Shown: in pieces, positions 6,023-11,347 of the stretch
How positions within the stretch are numbered: the first letter of the stretch is position 1
How the letters are laid out: every line of letters starts with the position of its first letter
From: an uncultured Sediminibacterium sp.
GTDB taxonomy: Bacteria; Bacteroidota; Bacteroidia; Chitinophagales; Chitinophagaceae
Length of the DNA stretch: 11,347 bases
Assembly (NCBI RefSeq): GCF_946481145.1
Contig: NZ_CAMLMJ010000042.1
Location: forward strand, 1-11,347
Reading direction: 5' to 3'
The notes under the pieces: generated by a model
What the model saw: only the letters and a program-made list of their open reading frames with translations
What the model was told of the DNA's origin: nothing
Database searches by the model: none
Translations under genes and position numbers: made by a program

Positions 6023-7765
6023 TTACAGATTTTGTTTTTTCATTTCATCAATAATGTACTCCGAAGCACGCATAGAAAGGGCCAGTATTGTCCAGGTGAT
6101 GTTTTTATCAGCCTGAGAAGTAAACTGACTACCATCTACACAAAAAAGCGTTTTACAATCATGTGCCTGACTCCATTTATTGAGTGCTGATGATTTTTTA
6201 TCGCTACCCATCCTTACCGTTCCGGCTTCATGGATAATATTGCCTGGATTAGACAGACCATAATTATTTGATGCATCATCATCTCCACCCCAGGTAATAA
6301 TAGCACCCATTTCGTGCATAATTTCCTTGAAGGTTTCTTTCATGTGCTTAGCCTGTTTGATTTCATACTCAGAGTGTTTTGTATGAAAACGCAGTACCGG
6401 TATACCGTATTTATCCACCACTTTTGGATCAATTTCACAGTAATTATCGATACGCGGAACAGCTTCTCCTCTACCTGCCATACCAACACCTGCTCCATAG
6501 AAATAACGCACATCTTCTTTCAGGGAAGCACCGTAACCACCGGCTTCTTTTTTAACACCATTCACAGCATACTTTCCATTCATACCCTGCATGCCAAAGC
6601 CAAATCCATAAGCAGGCTGCCCCATACCGCCCCAATATTCAATGTGGTATCCACGAGGGAAGTCGAGTTTTTTATTATCAAGCCACCAAGGTGTATAAAC
6701 GTGCATGCCTCCTACTCCATCTTCGTTATAACGTTTACGTCCGAAGAGTTCAGGTAATACACCACCTAATGCAGCACCCGTTGAATCGTGTAGGTATTTA
6801 CCCACTACATTACTGCTATTGGCAAGTCCATTAGGATGACGCTGTGATTTTGAATTCAGCAATAAGCGGGCAGTTTCGCAGGCACTTGCTGCGAGTATCA
6901 CTACTTTGCCATTTACCTGGTATTCCATCATATCGGTCTTGTCGACATAAGATATACCTTTAGCAAGTCCTTCTTTATCAGTAATTACTTCCCTTGCCAT
7001 TGCCTGTGTAATCACATCAACATTACCCGTTCTAACTGCTGGTTGCACCAATGCAGAGGATGAAGAGAAATCTGCGGCGGCCTTACAACTACGACCACAT
7101 TGTGCGCAATAAAAACACTCGCCTCTTTCGTTGTTGATTTTTTTGGTGAGAATCGACAGCCTTGAAGGAATTACCGGAACACCTATACCTGTTGCTGCTT
7201 TTTTAATCATCAGCTCATGTAAACGAGGTTTAGGGGGTGGAAGGAAAATACCATCCGGATCATTCTCCAATCCTTCTACTGAGCCAAATACACCCAATAA
7301 CTTATCAATTTTATCGTAATAAGGTTTTACATCTTCGTAACTGATTGGCCAGTCATCGCCCAAGCCATCAACGCTTCGCCTTTTAAAATCTTTAGGGCCA
7401 AAGCGAAGCGATATTCTCCCCCAGTGATTTGTACGACCGCCAATCATACGGGCACGCCACCAATCCCACTTATCACTTCCTTCTGCCATGGTATAAGGCT
7501 CCCCATCTATTTCCCAACCCCAGAAACAACCGTCGAAATCACCAAAAGGACGATACTTGGTACTAGCTCCTCTGCGGGGTGAATCCCAAGGGTTTTTCAG
7601 TTGAGAAGAATGTTTGGCAGGATCGTAATCGGCACCCGCTTCAAGTAAACAAACTTTAAGACCGGCATTTGCCAGCACATAGGCAGCCATTCCGCCGCCT
7701 GCACCTGAACCTACGATGACTGCATCGTATTGTTTGGGTTGTTTTTTAATCTGAAGATCTCCCAT
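6023..7765 (-). CDS. GMC family FAD-dependent oxidoreductase with a cysteine cluster
   Basis: This 580-residue flavoprotein belongs to the glucose-methanol-choline family and probably oxidises a sugar, sugar acid or alcohol. The FAD-binding motif GSGAGGG is at 19-25 and ends the first strand with LLEAG at 40-44. GGRTNHWG at 109-116 is the second FAD contact. The C-terminal domain has HEAGTVRMG (512-520, His512) and DGSQFTSQADKNITWTI (544-560), where Asn555 fits the position of the catalytic Asn in the GxNP motif. Cys217, Cys220, Cys223 and Cys227 form CxxCxxCxxxC, which suggests an iron-sulphur cluster as reported in FAD glucose dehydrogenases of this type. There is no signal peptide; export may depend on the Tat signal of subunit 3, encoded 46 bp downstream. 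No cytochrome gene is adjacent. The ATG at 7765 is clear but lacks a Shine-Dalgarno site. Confidence 0.93.
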   Translation of the reverse strand: MGDLQIKKQPKQYDAVIVGSGAGGGMAAYVLANAGLKVCLLEAGADYDPAKHSSQLKNPWDSPRRGASTKYRPFGDFDGCFWGWEIDGEPYTMAEGSDKWDWWRARMIGGRTNHWGRISLRFGPKDFKRRSVDGLGDDWPISYEDVKPYYDKIDKLLGVFGSVEGLENDPDGIFLPPPKPRLHELMIKKAATGIGVPVIPSRLSILTKKINNERGECFYCAQCGRSCKAAADFSSSSALVQPAVRTGNVDVITQAMAREVITDKEGLAKGISYVDKTDMMEYQVNGKVVILAASACETARLLLNSKSQRHPNGLANSSNVVGKYLHDSTGAALGGVLPELFGRKRYNEDGVGGMHVYTPWWLDNKKLDFPRGYHIEYWGGMGQPAYGFGFGMQGMNGKYAVNGVKKEAGGYGASLKEDVRYFYGAGVGMAGRGEAVPRIDNYCEIDPKVVDKYGIPVLRFHTKHSEYEIKQAKHMKETFKEIMHEMGAIITWGGDDDASNNYGLSNPGNIIHEAGTVRMGSDKKSSALNKWSQAHDCKTLFCVDGSQFTSQADKNITWTILALSMRASEYIIDEMKKQNL

Positions 7766-7770
7766 ATAGT

Positions 7771-7802
7771 AATTTGAAAATTTAGCAATTTGAAAATATA
7801 AG
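7771..7802. repeat. Octanucleotide repeat upstream of the GMC gene
   Basis: Four 8-bp units follow one another: AATTTGAA, AATTTAGC, AATTTGAA and AATATAAG. They start 5 bp upstream of the GMC ATG in the 57-bp gap after the small membrane gene. The period is 8, unlike the heptads elsewhere. They may be degenerate or a chance AT-rich pattern. Confidence 0.6.
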
Positions 7803-7822
7803 AGTTTTGGCTTGTTATCTTA

Positions 7823-8080
7823 TTACTGATTTAGAGTTTCACCGCGTGTGATGAGTTCGTTTTTTATCTTTTTGAGATTTACGATATTCAAAACAAAGAG
7901 TGGTAAGAATGCAAATGGAAGTATGGAAACTGCTCCAAAACCTTTCGATAAAGTTATATATACACCAGAACCCACCATGATGACCAGAAAAACAGACAGA
8001 ATAATAATAACCATCTTCATGGTTTTATAGTTTTTCTTTAGCACTTCGGTGTTCATTTCAGAAATGGACGGTGATTTCAT
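7823..8080 (-). CDS. Small two-helix membrane protein of unknown function
   Basis: I do not recognise this protein. From the ATG at 8080 it has 85 residues. Two hydrophobic segments lie at about 22-44 and 50-68 (MVIIILSVFLVIMVGSGVYI and SILPFAFLPLFVLNIV), with a polar N-terminus and a basic, charged C-terminal tail (NLKKIKNELITRGETLNQ). The start is uncertain: a TTG at 8089 would add three residues and an ATG at 8056 would remove eight; none has a Shine-Dalgarno site. It lies 57 bp upstream of the GMC oxidoreductase on the same strand, so it may be the first gene of that operon. Its position would suit a membrane anchor or electron-transfer partner, but nothing such as a haem motif or Cys supports this. 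The 169 bp upstream (8081-8249), which separates it from the divergent secreted-protein gene, holds no promoter I can call with confidence. Confidence 0.7.
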   Translation of the reverse strand: MKSPSISEMNTEVLKKNYKTMKMVIIILSVFLVIMVGSGVYITLSKGFGAVSILPFAFLPLFVLNIVNLKKIKNELITRGETLNQ

Positions 8081-8249
8081 CGGTAGCAATTTGGTGTGTC
8101 GAATATAGTTTTTTTAATAGAGAACACCAGTTAAAAACAGAGAAATACATAACAATTAATAAGAACCCCCTAAATGAATCAGGTTTTAGTTTCATGTAAA
8201 TTATTATTTCAGGCTTTTCCGCTTTTATCACACTTAATATCATTCCGAT

Positions 8250-10016
8250 ATGAAGATTTCATTTTTGTTTGCAGGAATCCTTTGTTATTGCTCTTTACAG
8301 GCTCAAAAAAGCCAGTCCGCAGAGATGATAAAAAGCAGCGATGCTGTTAAACATGATGTTTCAAAGCCACTCTTTACCATCCATAAAGAAGCAGAAGCCG
8401 CATCAGCAGAAATTGATCGGCTATCCAATAACCAAAAGCCTTTTTCCATTAAAAAAACACCCGATTTCAAATCATTTACTGTAGAACAAACAAGGTTTGG
8501 CAGTAAAGCGTCTCCAATTTTGGTTAGCAGTTTCGAAGGGTTGGGTGAAAGTTTTAGTGGTCCACAGGGAAAAGCTGTTTTACGAAATCCTTCAGACAAT
8601 TCACTGGCAGTGGGGCTGGATCATATTGTTCAAACGGTAAACTCCCGGATGGCCATATTTACCAAAAAAGGCAAAAAATATCCGGAATCAGGAGAAGTAT
8701 TGTATGGTCCGGTGGAAACCAAAAATGTTTTCCGTGGATTTGGTGGCCCATGCGAACAAATGAATAATGGTGATGCTGTGGTACGATACGATCAACTAGC
8801 CAACAGATGGCTGATTGTAATGCCTACTTTCAGAAAAGGTATTTCAAGGAATATAGATACAGCTACCGGAACTAAAAAAGTATTACCTCAACCGGGGGCA
8901 GCGGTACAACTCTATCAACCACCAGCAACAATACAGAATAATAACACAGCACCTCCTCCAAGACCCGCCGGACAAAGACCTCCTGATAAAGGAACTTATT
9001 GTATGTGTTATGCCATTAGCACTTCTGCCGATCCATTGGGATCCTATTACCGTTATGAATTTGAAAGAGAGTTGTTTCCGGATTATCCAAGACCCACTGT
9101 TTGGCCTGATGGTTATTATACCACCACCAGTACTGGTGATGACGTAATTGAAAGACACGCTTATGTGGTTGACCGAAATAAAATGCTAAAGGGTGAAGAT
9201 GCGAAGGAACAATCGTTTATTATTAAGGAGGTGAATTTTATCATAAATGCAGACCTCGATGGAAAACAGTTGCCACCCCCTGGCTCTCCGAGTATTATGC
9301 TTGCTGCCGGAGGGTCTCAACTAAATAAAGTGCTAGGAGATGATGGTCTTTATGTATGGAAATTTTATGTTGATTGGAAAGACCATTCTAAAACAAGACT
9401 CGAAGGGCCTGTTAAAATAGATGTTGCACCTTATGAATACCTTGGTGGCGGACAACTCACCAAAACAGTTCCCCAACCTGAAACCGATACGCGGCTTGAT
9501 TCACAGGGTGATAAACTAATGGCACGATTGGTTTACAGAAGAATCGGTAACCGCGAATCGATCGTTGCTGTTCATTCTGTTAATACTTCTGCTGGAGGCG
9601 GTGGCGTTCGCTGGTATGAATTATTGGTTAATAAGGACCGCAGTTTAAAACTATACCAGCAGGGAACTTATGCCCCAGATTCCAATTATCGGTGGATGGC
9701 AAGTCCGGCAATTGATGGCAAAGGAAATATTGGTATCGGATATTCATTCGGTGGTAAAAATGATTATCCTGGTCAACGATTTGCAGGCAGGCATTATGGA
9801 GATCCGCTTGGACAATTAACCCTCAATGAAGTAATACTCGTTAAGGGAGAAGCCCCTCAAACCAATACTTTACGTTGGGAAGATTATACCCAAACAGCCA
9901 TTGACCCAAGTGATGATGAAACGATTTGGTATGTTGGTGATTATTTAAGAAAGGGCGACAAAACTTATTCTTCCAGAATTGGCGCTTTTAAACTTACCAA
10001 AGCAAGTAAAAAATAA
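8250..10016 (+). CDS. Secreted protein of unknown function, probable beta-propeller-like
   Basis: This 588-residue protein starts with a type I signal peptide (about 1-19, hydrophobic core FLFAGILCYCSLQA). I recognise no characterised family. Conserved-looking blocks are NPSDNSLAVGLDHIVQTVNS (113-132), FGGPCEQMNNGDAVVRYDQLANRW (164-187), YAISTSADPLGSYYRY (254-269), DYPRPTVWPDGYY (278-290) and RWEDYTQTAIDPSDDETIWY (542-561). They resemble unnamed secreted proteins of Bacteroidota and Acidobacteria that look like repeat-built beta-propellers; this is memory, not a search. A Pro/Gln-rich stretch at about 211-246 looks like a disordered insertion. There are two cysteines near 251-253 and one at 168. 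There is no obvious C-terminal type IX sorting domain, so it is probably periplasmic. The ATG at 8250 is required by the signal peptide and has no Shine-Dalgarno site. The stop is 4 bp from the stop of the convergent CoA-binding gene, with no terminator hairpin between. Confidence 0.85.
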   Translation: MKISFLFAGILCYCSLQAQKSQSAEMIKSSDAVKHDVSKPLFTIHKEAEAASAEIDRLSNNQKPFSIKKTPDFKSFTVEQTRFGSKASPILVSSFEGLGESFSGPQGKAVLRNPSDNSLAVGLDHIVQTVNSRMAIFTKKGKKYPESGEVLYGPVETKNVFRGFGGPCEQMNNGDAVVRYDQLANRWLIVMPTFRKGISRNIDTATGTKKVLPQPGAAVQLYQPPATIQNNNTAPPPRPAGQRPPDKGTYCMCYAISTSADPLGSYYRYEFERELFPDYPRPTVWPDGYYTTTSTGDDVIERHAYVVDRNKMLKGEDAKEQSFIIKEVNFIINADLDGKQLPPPGSPSIMLAAGGSQLNKVLGDDGLYVWKFYVDWKDHSKTRLEGPVKIDVAPYEYLGGGQLTKTVPQPETDTRLDSQGDKLMARLVYRRIGNRESIVAVHSVNTSAGGGGVRWYELLVNKDRSLKLYQQGTYAPDSNYRWMASPAIDGKGNIGIGYSFGGKNDYPGQRFAGRHYGDPLGQLTLNEVILVKGEAPQTNTLRWEDYTQTAIDPSDDETIWYVGDYLRKGDKTYSSRIGAFKLTKASKK

Positions 10017-10020
10017 CCCG

Positions 10021-10383
10021 TTAAAATTGCCCCGTACTTAATAAAACAAGGGTACAGGCTTCCAAAGGTTCTATACCTTTTTCTTTTGCCAAACGCTCCA
10101 ATTCATCATTCTCTGTACCAGGATTGAAAATGATTCTTTTGGGTTTTAGTGAAAAGATATAATCGTAATACTGCTGTTGTAATGTAGGATTTAAATAGAG
10201 CGTTACCGTATCTACTCCTTCTTCGGAAGGGTGATCGGTGGTAATGACTGTATCGCCAATTTTACCTGGCTTATTTCCAATTGCAATTACCGGATGGTCG
10301 TTTGCACGTAATTTATTAACCGCGAGAAAACTATATCTGGAGGGGTTTTCAGAAGCACCCAACACTACTGTTTTTTTAGCCAT
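10021..10383 (-). CDS. CoA-binding Rossmann-fold protein (YccU-like)
   Basis: This 120-residue single-domain protein matches the CoA-binding domain 2 family (YccU-like), which has the Rossmann fold of succinyl-CoA synthetase alpha subunits but no catalytic domain. VVLGASENPSRYSFLAVNKL at 6-25 is the nucleotide-binding loop, PVIAIGNKPG at 31-40 the second strand, TVTLYLNP at 59-66 the third, and RIIFNPGTENDEL at 83-95 the PGxEN motif. EACTLVLL at 108-115 includes Cys110. The cellular role of this family is not settled. The start overlaps the end of the upstream membrane gene by 8 bp (ATGGCTAA), which points to translational coupling, and no Shine-Dalgarno site is present. It is the last gene of a three-gene minus-strand operon and converges almost end to end with the secreted-protein gene. 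Confidence 0.92.
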   Translation of the reverse strand: MAKKTVVLGASENPSRYSFLAVNKLRANDHPVIAIGNKPGKIGDTVITTDHPSEEGVDTVTLYLNPTLQQQYYDYIFSLKPKRIIFNPGTENDELERLAKEKGIEPLEACTLVLLSTGQF

Positions 10384-10801
10384 TGTTCAATTGTTTATAA
10401 TATTTCCTGATGTATAACCAGTATCGGATTGCAGCAATATCAATTACCAGGAAATAACCCGACACTACATAATTGTAATACTCCTTAGTCAGCGGCAAGG
10501 GTACTTTAAAATGATCCGTATAAGCCCAGAAAAAAAATAATAATCCTAGTCCCAAACCAGTAAAAACATTATTCCGGAAGAATTTTTGTCCTTTCTGCTC
10601 TGCATATAAAAGATTAACAAGGGAACTAACCATTTGCCATACACCAAGAATTAATAAACCCAAACCATGTACCAGTAATACAATATACAATTCACTTGCT
10701 ACAAACAAAGAGGAAAAGGCATAGATGAACGGGAATACCGACAGTGCCCAAACGAGTACCTGTCCATAGATATCTGCATCCTGCCATATTGACTTTTTCA
10801 T
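10376..10801 (-). CDS. Small polytopic membrane protein, paralogue of its upstream neighbour
   Basis: I do not recognise a named family. The 141 residues contain about four hydrophobic segments (roughly 14-33, 38-62, 78-93 and 111-130), with a short charged N-terminus (MKKSIWQDADIYGQ) and a basic, Tyr-rich C-terminus (YIRKYYKQLNNG). It shares an ADI..Q.L start and a G.WQ..S motif (WQMVSS, 55-60) with the protein encoded directly upstream, so the two look like diverged duplicates. A perfect Shine-Dalgarno AGGAGG lies 7 nt before the ATG at 10801, inside the last codons of that upstream gene. It overlaps the CoA-binding gene by 8 bp at its 3' end. An integral inner-membrane protein is certain from hydropathy; the function is unknown. 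Confidence 0.85.
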   Translation of the reverse strand: MKKSIWQDADIYGQVLVWALSVFPFIYAFSSLFVASELYIVLLVHGLGLLILGVWQMVSSLVNLLYAEQKGQKFFRNNVFTGLGLGLLFFFWAYTDHFKVPLPLTKEYYNYVVSGYFLVIDIAAIRYWLYIRKYYKQLNNG

Positions 10802-10802
10802 A

Positions 10803-11162
10803 TTATTTCCTCCTGAAAATTTCCAGATAACAAACGATCAGGTAATAAAATGCAAATAGAGGGGTAATAAACAGATAGAAATATAATACCCAAATCATCA
10901 AAGGAGCATATAAGAGGCTCAACAGAAAAATAACTACCAATGCCAATAAACCGATCTGGTAAATACGTCTGCCCAAAAAATGCTGGTTCCATTTTAAGAT
11001 CAAATGCGTAACCATGCTCAATAATTGCCATCCCCCAATCCCAATAAAAAAGCTGGTTATAGCAAGATCTTCATTAAAAAACCAGATTGCTCCAATCGTA
11101 ACAAAAGCCAAAGACTGAATAATGATATCTGCTTTCTTAAAGATTTCCTGATTATCCGCCAT
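10803..11162 (-). CDS. Small polytopic membrane protein, first gene of the operon
   Basis: This 119-residue protein has about four hydrophobic segments (roughly 13-29, 33-55, 68-86 and 88-115) and is not a family I recognise. Its N-terminal ADIIIQSL (11-18) and central GGWQLLSM (43-50) align with ADIYGQVL and GVWQMVSS of the next protein, and the spacing of helices is similar. It ends in EIFRRK, whose codons AGG AGG AAA form the ribosome-binding site of the next gene; the stop and the next ATG are separated by a single base. The ATG at 11162 is set by the hydrophobic segment that follows and has no Shine-Dalgarno site. The context suggests that the two membrane proteins are made in a fixed ratio and may form a complex, but this is inference. 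Confidence 0.85.
   Translation of the reverse strand: MADNQEIFKKADIIIQSLAFVTIGAIWFFNEDLAITSFFIGIGGWQLLSMVTHLILKWNQHFLGRRIYQIGLLALVVIFLLSLLYAPLMIWVLYFYLFITPLFAFYYLIVCYLEIFRRK
10809..10814 (-). promoter_or_regulatory. Perfect Shine-Dalgarno site inside the upstream coding sequence
   Basis: AGGAGG on the minus strand encodes the two Arg residues at the end of the 119-residue protein and lies 7 nt before the ATG at 10801. It is one of only two strong ribosome-binding sites seen in the window. Confidence 0.85.
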
Positions 11163-11166
11163 GAAT

Positions 11167-11174
11167 CAAATTTA
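11167..11174 (-). promoter_or_regulatory. Candidate -7 box very close to the operon start codon
   Basis: TAAATTTG on the minus strand matches TAnnTTTG exactly and ends only 4 nt before the ATG at 11162, so initiation would occur at or near the start codon (a leaderless transcript). A TTG upstream is spaced 16 bp, shorter than usual, so the promoter is uncertain. Confidence 0.35.
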
Positions 11175-11208
11175 AGCATTCTAAGCGAATCAAGGGTTGA
11201 TGAGGGGA

Positions 11209-11250
11209 GACCATAGACCATGGACTATGGACTATGGTCTATGGACCGAA
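11209..11250. repeat. Heptanucleotide array, GACTATG type, with a palindromic form
   Basis: Six 7-bp units follow one another: GACCATA, GACCATG, GACTATG twice, GTCTATG and a degraded GACCGAA. Within them CCATAGACCAT (11211-11221) is the reverse complement of ATGGTCTATGG (11234-11244), so an 11-bp stem with a 12-nt loop can form. The array lies about 46 bp upstream of the small membrane-protein gene. Confidence 0.9.
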
Positions 11251-11296
11251 ATAGCAGTATTGCTCAGAACAAAATAATTCATCCATGCAACACTTG

Positions 11297-11304
11297 TATG
11301 TTTG
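11297..11304 (+). promoter_or_regulatory. Possible -7 box pointing out of the window
   Basis: TATGTTTG matches TAnnTTTG and is followed 29 bp later by an ATG at 11334 that reads MVEK to the window edge. No -33 element at the proper distance is clear. The rest of 11251-11347 shows no gene or structure I can support. Confidence 0.25.
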
Positions 11305-11347
11305 TCTTCTAATAACAAATGTGTAAACAAGACATGGTGGAAAAGGA

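Noticed and set aside
6314..6757. A 147-codon plus-strand frame inside the GMC gene
   Set aside because: It is antisense to conserved GMC sequence and its translation shows no domain or start signal.
8058..8243. A 61-codon minus-strand frame upstream of the small membrane gene
   Set aside because: It overlaps that gene's start in another frame, has no recognisable features and covers the divergent promoter region.
11334..11347. Start of a new plus-strand gene (MVEK) at the right edge
   Set aside because: Only four codons are visible and there is no Shine-Dalgarno site; a possible -7 box upstream is noted but a gene cannot be supported.

Overview
The window looks like chromosomal DNA from a member of the Bacteroidota, most likely near the Chitinophagaceae. 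The reasons are the AT-rich composition, scarce Shine-Dalgarno sites, -7 boxes of the TAnnTTTG type, and the gene families present (Tat-lipoprotein gluconate 2-dehydrogenase subunit 3 beside a GMC oxidoreductase, an SPFH/Arc-like pair, an EMAP-domain MetG). The lineage call is an inference from these traits; no rRNA or other definitive marker is present. I see no tRNA, rRNA, insertion sequence, prophage or CRISPR array.

Layout. (1) 1-855: a heptanucleotide array (ACATCAG) runs to the start codon of a membrane-anchored alpha/beta hydrolase. (2) 865-948: a second heptad array fills the gap between this gene and a convergent three-gene minus-strand operon. (3) 2962-946, minus: SPFH/band-7 membrane protein, a 61-residue ribbon-helix-helix (Arc-like) protein, and an LD-carboxypeptidase. 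The operon has a good candidate promoter whose -7 box overlaps a palindrome at 2972-2994, a plausible autoregulatory operator. (4) 3067-5219, plus: a promoter, a strong ribosome-binding site and metG (methionyl-tRNA synthetase); a third heptad array lies inside its coding sequence, in the linker before the C-terminal tRNA-binding domain. (5) 5247-5298: a perfect inverted repeat serving as a bidirectional terminator. (6) 8080-5317, minus: a small two-helix membrane protein, a GMC oxidoreductase with a CxxCxxCxxxC cluster, and a Tat-type lipoprotein gluconate 2-dehydrogenase subunit 3. (7) 8250-10016, plus: a secreted 588-residue protein of an uncharacterised family. (8) 11162-10021, minus: two small membrane proteins that look like diverged tandem paralogues, then a CoA-binding Rossmann protein, tightly overlapped. 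(9) A fourth heptad array (GACTATG type) lies upstream of them at 11209-11250.

How the genes work together. The SPFH/RHH/LD-carboxypeptidase set suggests an envelope-related operon, possibly controlled by its own small DNA-binding protein. The GMC/subunit 3 pair is probably a periplasmic or membrane-facing dehydrogenase exported by Tat, with the signal carried only by the small subunit. The other genes are housekeeping or unassigned.

The two leads most worth following are the period-7 tandem repeats, which occur four times in 11 kb with four different units (one in a coding sequence, one touching a start codon), and the SPFH-RHH operon with its promoter-overlapping palindrome.
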